Positions 25,975 to 33,704 of a stretch of 64,000 nucleotides of DNA are shown here, piece by piece. The position numbers were made by a program, and so were the translations under genes. The stretch's first letter is position 1, and each line of letters opens with the position of its first letter. A model generated the notes under the pieces. That model had not been told where the DNA came from, made no database searches, and was given only the letters and a program-made list of their open reading frames with translations. Source of the stretch: Streptomyces guryensis (GTDB lineage Bacteria > Actinomycetota > Actinomycetes > Streptomycetales > Streptomycetaceae); contig NZ_JAJSBI010000023.1 of the NCBI RefSeq assembly GCF_021261325.1, positions 115,913-179,912 of the forward strand. The letters run 5' to 3'.

Positions 25975-26610
25975 ATGACCCGACCGTCCGCCCGTTACGT
26001 CCTGCCCGAGTTCACCGAACGCACGAGCTCCGGCACCAGGACGATGGATCCGTACTCCAAGCTGCTGGAGGAACGGATCGTCTTCCTCGGGACACCGATC
26101 GACGACACCTCGGCGAACGATGTGATGGCGCAGTTCATGCACCTCGAGTACCAGGCCCCGGACCGGGACATCTCGCTCTACATCAACTCCCCGGGCGGCT
26201 CGTTCACCGCCATGTCGGCGATCTACGACACGATGCAGTACGTCGGCTGCGACGTGGAGACGATCTGCCTGGGGCAGGCCGGCTCGTCCGCCGCGGTGCT
26301 GCTGGGGGCGGGCACGCCGGGCAAGCGGTTCGCGCTGCCGGGCGCGCGCGTGGTGATCCATCAGCCGCTCCTGGCCGAGCCCGTCGAGGGACAGGCCAGC
26401 GATCTGGCCATCCAGGCGGCGGAGTTGGGCCGGCTGCGGGCCCGGCTGGAGGAGATGCTCGTCCGGCACACGGGACGCAGCCCCGAGCAAGTGAGCGCCG
26501 ACATCGAGCGGGACAAGATCCTGGACGCCCAAGAAGCCGTGGAGTACGGACTGGTGGACCGGATCATCCCCAGCCGCAAGTCCACTCTCACCCCGCCCAC
26601 CGGGCGGTGA
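25975..26610 (+). CDS. clpP: ATP-dependent Clp protease proteolytic subunit (ClpP paralogue)
   Basis: 211-aa serine protease subunit forming the Clp barrel. Catalytic Ser104 in GQAGSSAAVLL, His129 in VVIHQP and Asp in ERDKILDA are in place, and the tail ends VDRIIPSRK as in other Streptomyces ClpP proteins. AAGGAGGGG gives a strong ribosome site for ATG 25975. It is not in the usual clpP1P2-clpX setting: it stands alone, divergent from an orphan antitoxin, followed after 7 nt by a small unknown gene. It is most like the accessory ClpP3/4/5 type; which one cannot be told here. Confidence 0.93.
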   Translation: MTRPSARYVLPEFTERTSSGTRTMDPYSKLLEERIVFLGTPIDDTSANDVMAQFMHLEYQAPDRDISLYINSPGGSFTAMSAIYDTMQYVGCDVETICLGQAGSSAAVLLGAGTPGKRFALPGARVVIHQPLLAEPVEGQASDLAIQAAELGRLRARLEEMLVRHTGRSPEQVSADIERDKILDAQEAVEYGLVDRIIPSRKSTLTPPTGR

Positions 26611-26617
26611 GCGGCCG

Positions 26618-26926
26618 GTGCTGCCACCCGAACTTCCGCCGCTGCCCGCCCTCACGCGCGCCGAGGGCGAGTTGATCGACCGTTACCTCGACGTGGTCGA
26701 CCTGCTCGGCCGCATCAACCCGGCGCAGCACGGCGACACGTATCGCGGGCTGCGGGCCGCGCAGGCACTGGTGAGCAAGGCGGCACAGCTGCGGGACGCC
26801 CTGGCGCTGATGCACCAGCGGGGCGAGACCGAACTGCACGCCCCGACGCTGGGGCGCGCCCTGCGGGTGCTGGACGGGGAGCGGCGCACCGCCCGGGTCA
26901 CGATGCCGCCGCAGTCCAACAGTTGA
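26618..26926 (+). CDS. Hypothetical helical protein downstream of clpP
   Basis: 102-aa protein of unknown function starting at GTG 26618, 7 nt after the clpP stop, so most likely co-transcribed. It is mainly amphipathic helix (GELIDRYLDVVDLLGRINPAQ, LRAAQALVSKAAQLRDALALM), with no signal peptide or membrane segment. I do not recognise a family. Its position suggests a partner of, or substrate-related factor for, this ClpP (inference only). Confidence 0.6.
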   Translation: MLPPELPPLPALTRAEGELIDRYLDVVDLLGRINPAQHGDTYRGLRAAQALVSKAAQLRDALALMHQRGETELHAPTLGRALRVLDGERRTARVTMPPQSNS

Positions 26927-27350
26927 CGCACCTGCGGCCGGTCCGGGCCTCCCGCCCCGTCGGCGGAGCGTCCGGGCCGGAGTTCAAACGGACCAAATGG
27001 CGTACCCCCTTTTGGCGTAGCCGCGGCTCCTTTTTCGCGACCGTCAGGGTTGCGCAACGCGCCTGCCCCAATGGCGGAATGAAGCGCTCCACCGCTGGTC
27101 CGAGGCTCCTCGGGGGCCTCAACACTCCCTCGAACACAGGGGTGTCCACCCGAACGGGTGAGTGGTGAGTAACGACACAAACCCCCGGTTCCATTGGGAT
27201 TTTCGGACTTGTGTGGGCGAAGATCCCTGTCTGACGACAAGCCCCCGCCGCAGCGGCGGGGCGATCCGGGCGGACGCCGAGTCCTGCCGCCGCCCGGATG
27301 ACCGGTCGACAGGAGTGGATCGGCAGGAGTGGAGGACCCGAGCAAGACGG
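26927..27350 (+). other. Long 5' intergenic/leader region before the c-di-AMP riboswitch
   Basis: No protein gene is supported here. It must contain the end of the clpP transcript and the promoter for the riboswitch transcript. Two leader hairpins can be seen: CCCCGCC/GGCGGGG at 27243-27261 and a perfect 10-bp stem 27264-27273 with 27290-27299. Their role is unknown; the second lies only about 50 nt before the aptamer. Confidence 0.5.
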
Positions 27351-27463
27351 GTCGCCGGAACGGTCACGCCATGACCGGGCCGAGCAGCCCTTGGGGTGAA
27401 GCCGCAGCAGCGGCCGGGCAACTTCGCCAGCCCGAATCCGACAGGTCATCCTTCACAGGCGGC
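27351..27463 (+). ncRNA. Cyclic di-AMP riboswitch (ydaO/yuaA type)
   Basis: The leader carries ydaO-class conserved blocks in order: GCCGGAACGG near the 5' end, GGGGTGAAGCC (27393-27403), GCCCGAATCCGACAG (about 27430-27444) and the terminal ACAGGCGG block. A P1 helix can form between GTCGCC (27351-27356) and GGCGGC (27458-27463). The class binds cyclic di-AMP and in actinobacteria commonly precedes cell-wall hydrolase genes such as rpf and NlpC/P60. The gene it precedes here starts 17 nt later, leaving no room for a long terminator, so the off state may act on translation or further upstream. Confidence 0.87.
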
Positions 27464-27479
27464 TGACGAAGGGTTGCGC

Positions 27480-27953
27480 ATGACTGCGCTCAATCGTGTC
27501 CCGTCGCTGATGGTCCGGGCCGGTACGGCCTCGGCTCTCACCATCGCCGCAGTGGGCGGCTCCATCGTGGTCCCGGGTGTCGCCTCCGACGCCGCGGCCG
27601 CCACGTCGGCGACGAAGGCGCTCCAGATCGCGGCTTCCAAAAAGGGTTCCCCGTACAAGTGGGGCGCCTCGGGACCGCGCCGGTTCGACTGCTCAGGGCT
27701 CACGCTGTACTCGTTCAAGAAGGCGGGCAAGACGCTGCCCCGTACGGCGGCCCAGCAGTACAACAAGACCCGGCACATCTCCGCGAAGAACCGGGAGGCC
27801 GGAGACCTGGTGTTCTTCCACTCGGGCTCCAACGTCTACCACGTCGGCATCTACGCCGGGAAGGGCAAGATCTGGCACGCCCCGAAGACCGGGGACGTCG
27901 TGAAGCTGCAGAAGATCTGGACCTCCAGCGTCTGGTACGGCCGGGTCAGCTGA
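27480..27953 (+). CDS. Secreted NlpC/P60 family peptidoglycan hydrolase
   Basis: 157-aa exported endopeptidase. Residues about 10-40 form a signal peptide (LMVRAGTASALTIAAVGGS...ASDAAAA). The NlpC/P60 domain (about 43-157) has catalytic Cys in RFDCSGLT, His in VYHVGIY and a third polar residue in IWHAPKTG. It cleaves peptide stems of cell-wall peptidoglycan. It is a short, single-domain member without LysM or coiled-coil region. Expression should respond to cyclic di-AMP through the leader riboswitch, linking wall turnover to turgor or potassium signalling. Confidence 0.93.
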   Translation: MTALNRVPSLMVRAGTASALTIAAVGGSIVVPGVASDAAAATSATKALQIAASKKGSPYKWGASGPRRFDCSGLTLYSFKKAGKTLPRTAAQQYNKTRHISAKNREAGDLVFFHSGSNVYHVGIYAGKGKIWHAPKTGDVVKLQKIWTSSVWYGRVS

Positions 27954-27957
27954 CTCT

Positions 27958-28000
27958 CCCGCGGGGGCGCCGGCACCTGACACGCCGCCGCCCCCGCGGG
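27958..28000 (+). terminator. Terminator after NlpC/P60 gene
   Basis: CCCGCGGGGGCG (27958-27969) pairs with CGCCCCCGCGGG (27989-28000): a perfect 12-bp stem starting 5 nt after the stop. Confidence 0.82.
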
Positions 28001-28016
28001 GCCTTACACGGCCATC

Positions 28017-28085
28017 AGAGCCCCCCTGAAGGGGCGCGGGGAACTGCGCGACCGGCCACGACGACTCCACAGACGACCGACGGCA
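28017..28085. repeat. Dispersed Streptomyces intergenic repeat, copy C
   Basis: Contains CCCCTGAAGGGGCGCGGGG followed by AACTGCGCGACC and GGCCACGACGA, a very common intergenic repeat in Streptomyces (from memory). It is related to the copies at 6715-6798 and 40425-40510 through the GGGCGCGGGG hairpin and GCGCGACC block. It lies between convergent transcripts. Confidence 0.65.
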
Positions 28086-28113
28086 CCTCGCACTCCGGGC
28101 ATTGTTGAGCGAC

Positions 28114-28572
28114 TTACGGCTCCTGCTGCCCCGCAGCCGTCACCGGCTGCCCCCGCACCGTCCACGGAAGTTCGATCGTGACCGTCTTGCCGCCCTCGCG
28201 GGTGGGGCGGACATGAAGTCGGCCGCCGCATTCGGCGGCCAGCCACCGGATGATCACCATGCCGCGGCCGTTGTCCTGCTGGACCGCCGCCGGCAGGCGT
28301 TTGGGGAAGCGGGGGTGGCTGTCCGTGACGCCGATGCGGAGCCGTTCGTCACGGTGGAGGTCGATGTCCACCGTGAAGGTGGGTGACTGACCGAAGGTGT
28401 GCTGTACGGCGTTGGTGGCGAGTTCGGAGACGATGAGGCGGACGGTCTCGGCGGCTTCCGTGTCCGCCGGCAGCCCCCACTCGGCCAGCGTGCTGACCAC
28501 GAAGCCGCGGGCCGCGGAGACCGAGGCGGGATCGCTCGGCAGAGTGACGGATGCTTCCAGATGGTCTGCCAT
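28114..28572 (-). CDS. RsbW/AbaA-like ATP-binding protein (HATPase_c)
   Basis: 152-aa GHKL ATPase-domain protein. N box VSELATNAVQHT (about residues 49-60), G1 box IGVTDSHPR and G2 box NGRGMVIIRWLA are visible. Such single-domain proteins act as anti-sigma-like kinases; in Streptomyces they often sit beside WhiJ-type XRE genes and DUF397 genes, as here. It is divergent from the XRE gene with a gap of 213 bp. Its partner is not known. Confidence 0.85.
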   Translation of the reverse strand: MADHLEASVTLPSDPASVSAARGFVVSTLAEWGLPADTEAAETVRLIVSELATNAVQHTFGQSPTFTVDIDLHRDERLRIGVTDSHPRFPKRLPAAVQQDNGRGMVIIRWLAAECGGRLHVRPTREGGKTVTIELPWTVRGQPVTAAGQQEP

Positions 28573-28785
28573 GGCGCGGTCGTCCCTTTCCCACGGGACC
28601 GGAGTCCGACACGAAGCGGATGGTTCGAGTACGGTCCCGGACTGGTGCTTCGTCGCCAGACTGCCATTACCGCGCCCGTCACGGGTGGCGATCCACCAAG
28701 ATGTGCATATATCTGTCGCTCAAAGCGGTGAACTCTGCGACGGGAGACCGTATTTGGGTGGCCCGGAAGGAGTAAGGAGAAGCGC

Positions 28786-29646
28786 ATGCAACACGGTCCC
28801 GCGGTGCGCCGTCGGAAGCTGGGCGCCGAACTGCGTGCGTTGCGCACGAGCGCGGGGCTCACCAGTGGTGAGGCGGCCCGGCTCGTGGGCTGGCACCAGT
28901 CGAAGGTGAGCCGGATCGAGACGGGCGCCAGCGGGGTGAAACCGGCCGATGTGCGGTTACTCCTGGACGCCTACGCCGTGGCCGACGCCCAACTCCGTGA
29001 GTTGCTGCTGGTGTTGGCCGGTTCCGACGAGGGAGGCGGCCGGCACCACTGGTGGCACGCCTATCGCGGGGTACTGCCGCCGACCTACCGCGATTTCATC
29101 AGTCTGGAGTCCCAGGCGAGCGCGATGAGCACGCTGGAGACATCCGTCGTGCCCGGCCTTCTGCAGACGCCCGCATACGCGCGTGCGGTGACCCGGGCAG
29201 CGGTCGGCGGACTGGACGACGAGCGGCTGGACGCCCTGGTCGAAGTACGGCTGGCCAGGCAGGACGTGCTGCGTGCGGATCCGCCGCTGGAGCTGAGCGC
29301 GGTGCTGGACGAGGCGGTGCTGCGCCGGGAGATCGGCGGACCCGGCGTCATGGAGCAGCAGCTCGATCGGCTCCTCGAAGCGGCGCGTCTGCCTCAAGTG
29401 CGGCTTCAGGTACTGCCGTTCGCGGCCGGGGCGCATGTCGGCGTCACCGGGCCTTTCGTAATCTTCTCATTTTCGAGCACTTCTGATCTGGACGTGGTTG
29501 TTCTCGACCACTTGACGAGTAGCCTCTACCTCGAACGGAAAGAAGACCTCCGGGCCTACACCGAGGCCTTCAACGCCCTTCAGATCCACGCCCTTTCGCC
29601 CGAGGACTCGTTGGATTACATCGCCGGGATAGGTGACGGCGCGTAA
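28786..29646 (+). CDS. WhiJ-like XRE regulator with DUF5753 domain; contains a TTA codon
   Basis: 286-aa regulator. An N-terminal helix-turn-helix (residues about 10-65: KLGAELRALRTSAGLTSGEAARLV, HQSKVSRIETG) is followed by a DUF5753 domain (about 100-275), which begins YRDFISLESQASAMSTLETSVVPGLLQTP. This is the architecture of the WhiJ/BldB-system regulators that control Streptomyces development or antibiotic genes. Leu58 is encoded by TTA (28957-28959), the codon read only by the bldA tRNA, so translation may be limited to late growth. It is followed 9 nt later by its expected DUF397 partner. Confidence 0.92.
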   Translation: MQHGPAVRRRKLGAELRALRTSAGLTSGEAARLVGWHQSKVSRIETGASGVKPADVRLLLDAYAVADAQLRELLLVLAGSDEGGGRHHWWHAYRGVLPPTYRDFISLESQASAMSTLETSVVPGLLQTPAYARAVTRAAVGGLDDERLDALVEVRLARQDVLRADPPLELSAVLDEAVLRREIGGPGVMEQQLDRLLEAARLPQVRLQVLPFAAGAHVGVTGPFVIFSFSSTSDLDVVVLDHLTSSLYLERKEDLRAYTEAFNALQIHALSPEDSLDYIAGIGDGA

Positions 29647-29655
29647 GGAGGCACC

Positions 29656-29883
29656 ATGTCCGCACTGCCTCGGAACGTACCTTCCAGTACCGATCTGCAC
29701 GACGTGCGGTGGCTGCGCAGCAGCTACAGCACGGGTGCGAACAACTGTGTCGAGACGGCACGGCCGTGCTCCGGCCCCTGGGCCGGGCTGCTCGCCGTGC
29801 GCGACTCCAAGGACCCGTCCGGGCCCGCCCTGCTCCTCTCCCCCGAGAGCTGGACGGACTTCACGGCCGCATTCAGGTCCTGA
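29656..29883 (+). CDS. DUF397 small protein
   Basis: 75-aa protein with the DUF397 signature VRWLRSSYSTGANNCVETA and VAVRDSKDP-like LLAVRDSKDPSGPALLLSPESWTDF. In WhiJ-type pairs this protein is the partner or inhibitor of the XRE regulator. GGAGG sits 6-10 nt before ATG 29656. Confidence 0.92.
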   Translation: MSALPRNVPSSTDLHDVRWLRSSYSTGANNCVETARPCSGPWAGLLAVRDSKDPSGPALLLSPESWTDFTAAFRS

Positions 29884-29953
29884 TCAGTTCGATCGACCCT
29901 GATCAGTCCTGATCAGTTCCGCATCGTGCGGCACACGGCCGTGTCACGCCGAC

Positions 29954-31090
29954 TCATGGTCGCGTCTCGCCGATCACACGTACAGCGCGTTCGATCTGTG
30001 CCTCGGAGAGGTCCGCGCGGGCGGTCAGCCTCAGCCGTGAGATGCCGTCGGGCACGGAAGGAGGACGGAAGCAGCCCACGGCGAGGCCCGCCGTACGGCA
30101 GTCGGCCGCCCATTGCACGGCCCCCTCCGGGGACGGAGCGCGCACGGAGACGACCGCGGCGTCCGGACGTACCGCTTCGTGACCCGCGGCGGTCAGGCGT
30201 GCGTGCAGCTCGGCGGCGACCGCACGCGCGCGTGCCGCCCGCTCCGGCTCGCGGCGCAGCAGCCGCAGCGCCGCGAGAGCCGCCCCCGCCGCGGCCGGGG
30301 CGAGTCCCGTGTCGAAGATGAAGGTGCGGGCCGCGTTGACGAGGTGCTCGATGACCCGGGCCGGGCCGAGGACGACCCCGCCCTGGCTGCCGAGCGACTT
30401 GGACAGCGTGGCCGTCACGACGACGTCGTCGGCGCCCGCGAGGCCCGCCGCGTGCGCGGCGCCGCGGCCCCCTTCGCCGAGGACGCCGAGGCCGTGGGCG
30501 TCGTCGACCAGCAGTCCGGCGCCGCGCTCCCGGCAGGCGGCGGCCAGTTCTGCCAGCGGGGCGGCGTCCCCGTCGACAGAGAACACCGTGTCGGAGACAA
30601 CGACCGCCGTGGCCGCGCTGTCCTCGTGTGTCTGCAGCGCCTTGCGCACCGCCTCCGGGTCGGCGTGCCCGACGACCTGTGTGGTCCCCCGGGCCAGCCG
30701 GCAGCCGTCGATGAGGGAGGCGTGGTTGCCCGCGTCGGAGACGATCAGCGAGCCGTGCGGGGCCAGCGCGGTGACCGCCGCGAGGTTGGCCGCGTAGCCG
30801 GAGGAGAAGACGAGTGCCGCCTCGAAGCCGCAGAAGCCGGCCAGCTCGCGCTCCAGCTCGGTGTGGAGTTCCGTCGTACCGGTGACCAGCCGCGAACCGG
30901 TCGAGCCGCCGCCCCAGGTCCGCGCGGCCTCGGCCGCGCCCTCGGCGATCTCGGGGTGGTGGGTCAGGCCCAGGTAGTCGTTGCTCGCGAGGTCCAGCAG
31001 CGGGGAGTCGGCCGGGCGCGGGCGCAGGGTCCGTACGAGTCCGGCGCGGCGGCGCAGCTCCGCCTGTTCGTCCATCCAGCCGAACGCCAT
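29954..31090 (-). CDS. bioF: 8-amino-7-oxononanoate synthase
   Basis: 378-aa PLP enzyme joining pimeloyl thioester and alanine in biotin synthesis. Visible: SNDYLGL, the cofactor-stacking His in GNHASLIDG, DDAHGLGVLG (PLP-binding Asp/His) and the Schiff-base Lys in TLSKSLGSQGG. It is divergent from bioBAD, so the late pathway is complete in this block. The protein is a normal length for BioF. Confidence 0.94.
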   Translation of the reverse strand: MAFGWMDEQAELRRRAGLVRTLRPRPADSPLLDLASNDYLGLTHHPEIAEGAAEAARTWGGGSTGSRLVTGTTELHTELERELAGFCGFEAALVFSSGYAANLAAVTALAPHGSLIVSDAGNHASLIDGCRLARGTTQVVGHADPEAVRKALQTHEDSAATAVVVSDTVFSVDGDAAPLAELAAACRERGAGLLVDDAHGLGVLGEGGRGAAHAAGLAGADDVVVTATLSKSLGSQGGVVLGPARVIEHLVNAARTFIFDTGLAPAAAGAALAALRLLRREPERAARARAVAAELHARLTAAGHEAVRPDAAVVSVRAPSPEGAVQWAADCRTAGLAVGCFRPPSVPDGISRLRLTARADLSEAQIERAVRVIGETRP

Positions 31091-31151
31091 TGCTCCTCCG
31101 GGGCTTTTGTAGGCAGTGGACAGACACTAGCCGGACGGGCCGCACCCCATG

Positions 31152-31167
31152 GTGTGGCAATACACAC
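31152..31167. promoter_or_regulatory. Candidate operator in bioF-bioB divergent promoter
   Basis: GTGTG-N6-CACAC is a short inverted repeat near the middle of the 147-bp gap between the divergent bioF and bioB starts. A biotin-pathway repressor could bind here, but no regulator gene is adjacent and the arms are short and simple. Confidence 0.25.
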
Positions 31168-31237
31168 ACGACGAAGTGCCGCTGTTGTTCATTCTCTCCT
31201 TGGCCGGGAGCGCTTCCGTAAGACAGGATCGGCTCTC

Positions 31238-32431
31238 ATGGACCTGCTGAACACGCTGGTGGACAAGGGGCTTCGGCGCGAGCTGCCGACCCGTGAAGAA
31301 GCTCTGGCCGTCCTCGCCACTTCCGACGACGACGTGCTCGATGTGGTGGCCGCGGCCGGAAAGGTGCGCCGGCACTGGTTCGGCCGACGGGTGAAACTCA
31401 ACTACCTCGTCAACTTGAAGTCCGGACTGTGTCCCGAGGACTGCTCGTACTGCTCCCAGCGGCTCGGTTCCAAGGCCGACATCCTGAAGTACACCTGGAT
31501 CAAGCCGGACGAGGCCTCGCAGGCCGCGGCGGCCGGACTGGCGGGAGGCGCCAAGCGGGTGTGCCTGGTGGCGTCCGGGCGCGGGCCGACCGACCGGGAC
31601 GTGGACCGGGTCGCCGGCACCATCAAGGCGATCAAGGATCAGAACGAGGGCGTCGAGGTGTGCGCCTGCCTCGGTCTGCTCTCCGACGGCCAGGCGGAGC
31701 GGCTGCGTGAGGCGGGCGCGGACGCCTACAACCACAACCTGAACACGTCCGAGGCGACGTACGGGGACATCACGACCACGCACACGTACGCCGACCGGGT
31801 GGACACCGTGACCAAGGCGCACGCGGCCGGTCTGTCCGCCTGCTCCGGTCTGATCGCGGGCATGGGCGAGAGCGACGAGGACCTGGTGGACGTGGTCTTC
31901 TCGCTGCGCGAGCTGGACCCGGACTCGGTGCCGGTGAACTTCCTGATCCCGATGGAGGGCACTCCGCTCGCCAAGGAGTGGCACCTCACCCCGCAGCGCT
32001 GCCTGCGGATCCTGGCGATGGTGCGGTTCGTGTGCCCGGACGTCGAGGTGCGTATCGCGGGCGGCCGTGAGGTCCACCTGCGCACGATGCAGCCCCTGGC
32101 GCTGAACCTGGCCAACTCGATCTTCCTCGGCGACTACCTCACCAGCGAGGGCCAGGCCGGCAAGGCCGACCTGGAGATGATCGCGGACGCCGGGTTCGAG
32201 GTGGAGGGCGCGGGCGAGGTGACCCTGCCGGAGCACCGGGCCACGTCGGGCGGCGGCTGTGGTTCGCACGCCGGGGCCGGCTGCGGGTCCCACCAGGACG
32301 GCGGCTGCGGGTCGCACGAGGACGGCGGTGTCTGCGGTACGGCTGCCTCGGCGCCGTCGGCCGAGCCCCGCACCGATCTGGTCGCCATGCGCCACCGCGG
32401 CGTGGGTACGGATCTCGCACCCAATGCCTGA
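31238..32431 (+). CDS. bioB: Biotin synthase with Cys/His-rich C-terminal repeat tail
   Basis: 397-aa radical SAM enzyme that inserts sulfur into dethiobiotin. The [4Fe-4S] motif CPEDCSYC (Cys65, 69, 72) and the [2Fe-2S] ligands in the RVCLVASG, EVCACLG and LSACSGLI stretches plus Arg in VRIAGGRE are present. The core is followed, from about residue 335, by an extra tail with three GCGSH repeats (GCGSHAGA, GCGSHQDG, GCGSHEDG) and a VCG, ending near residue 370, then a short Ala/Pro stretch. That tail could bind metal or iron-sulfur clusters (inference). The end overlaps the bioA start by 8 nt. Confidence 0.95.
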   Translation: MDLLNTLVDKGLRRELPTREEALAVLATSDDDVLDVVAAAGKVRRHWFGRRVKLNYLVNLKSGLCPEDCSYCSQRLGSKADILKYTWIKPDEASQAAAAGLAGGAKRVCLVASGRGPTDRDVDRVAGTIKAIKDQNEGVEVCACLGLLSDGQAERLREAGADAYNHNLNTSEATYGDITTTHTYADRVDTVTKAHAAGLSACSGLIAGMGESDEDLVDVVFSLRELDPDSVPVNFLIPMEGTPLAKEWHLTPQRCLRILAMVRFVCPDVEVRIAGGREVHLRTMQPLALNLANSIFLGDYLTSEGQAGKADLEMIADAGFEVEGAGEVTLPEHRATSGGGCGSHAGAGCGSHQDGGCGSHEDGGVCGTAASAPSAEPRTDLVAMRHRGVGTDLAPNA

Positions 32432-33704
32432 TCTGCCCGTGTCCGAGCTGCTGGAGCTCGACCGGCGGCATGTGTGGCATCCGTACGGGCCGATGCCCGG
32501 CCGTGTCGAACCGCTCGTCGTGGAGTCGGCGAGCGGGGTGCGGCTGCGGCCGGCGGACGGCTCGGGGGAGCTGGTCGACGGCATGTCGTCCTGGTGGTCG
32601 GCCATCCACGGCTACAACCACCCGGTGCTCAACGAGGCCGCCCGTGACCAGCTCGGCCGGATGAGCCATGTGATGTTCGGCGGGCTCACCCACGAGCCCG
32701 CCGTCCGGCTGGCGAAGCATCTTGTCGACATGTCGCCGGACGGTCTGGAGCATGTCTTCCTCGCCGACTCCGGTTCGGTGTCGGTCGAGGTCGCGGCCAA
32801 GATGTGCCTGCAGTACTGGCGTTCGCTGGGCCGGAGCGGCAAACAGCGGCTGCTGACCTGGCGCGGCGGCTATCACGGCGACACCTGGCAGCCCATGTCG
32901 GTGTGCGACCCCGAGGGCGGGATGCACGAACTGTGGAGCGGGGTACTGCCGCGCCAGGTGTTCGTGGACGCGCCCCCGGCCGAGTACGAGGAGTCGTACG
33001 CGGAGCAGCTGCGCTCGGCGATCGAGCGGCACGCCCACGAACTGGCCGCGGTGATCGTCGAGCCGGTGGTGCAGGGCGCGGGCGGGATGCGCTTCCACTC
33101 CCCCGCGTATCTGCGGGTGCTGCGCGAGGCGTGCGACGCGCATGACGTCCTGCTGGTGTTCGACGAGATCGCGACCGGGTTCGGCCGTACGGGCGCCCTT
33201 TTCGCGGCCGACCACGCGGCCGTGACGCCCGACGTCATGTGCGTGGGCAAGGCGCTGACCGGCGGCTACATGACGATGGCGGCGACGCTGTGCACGTCCC
33301 GTGTGGCCGACGGCATCTCGCAGGGCGAGGTGCCGGTCCTGGCCCACGGCCCGACGTTCATGGGCAACCCCCTCGCCGCGGCCGTCGCCTGCGCCTCGAT
33401 CGAGCTGCTGCTCGGCCAGGACTGGCTCGGCGAGGTCAAGCGGATCGAGACGGGACTGCGGGAGGGGCTGGCACCCGCTCGCGAGGTCCCGGGCGTGCAG
33501 GATGTACGCGTCCTCGGCGCCATCGGCGTCGTCCAGCTGGACCACGCCGTCGACATGAAGGCCGCCACGGAGGCAGCCGTGCGCGAGGGCGTGTGGCTGC
33601 GGCCGTTCCGCGACCTGATCTACACGATGCCGCCGTACGTCACCGGGGACGCCGACGTGGCACGGATCGCGCGCGCGGTGTGCGCGGCGGCGCGGGAGGG
33701 ATGA
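32424..33704 (+). CDS. bioA: Adenosylmethionine-8-amino-7-oxononanoate aminotransferase
   Basis: 426-aa PLP aminotransferase making 7,8-diaminopelargonate. Start MPDLPVSELLELDRRHVWHPYG is typical; SSWWSAIHGYNHP, SGSVSVEVAAKM, GGYHGDTW, VFDEIATGFGRTG and the PLP Lys in CVGKALTGGYM follow in order. ATG 32424 overlaps bioB and its stop overlaps bioD, so bioBAD are translationally coupled. Confidence 0.96.
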   Translation: MPDLPVSELLELDRRHVWHPYGPMPGRVEPLVVESASGVRLRPADGSGELVDGMSSWWSAIHGYNHPVLNEAARDQLGRMSHVMFGGLTHEPAVRLAKHLVDMSPDGLEHVFLADSGSVSVEVAAKMCLQYWRSLGRSGKQRLLTWRGGYHGDTWQPMSVCDPEGGMHELWSGVLPRQVFVDAPPAEYEESYAEQLRSAIERHAHELAAVIVEPVVQGAGGMRFHSPAYLRVLREACDAHDVLLVFDEIATGFGRTGALFAADHAAVTPDVMCVGKALTGGYMTMAATLCTSRVADGISQGEVPVLAHGPTFMGNPLAAAVACASIELLLGQDWLGEVKRIETGLREGLAPAREVPGVQDVRVLGAIGVVQLDHAVDMKAATEAAVREGVWLRPFRDLIYTMPPYVTGDADVARIARAVCAAAREG

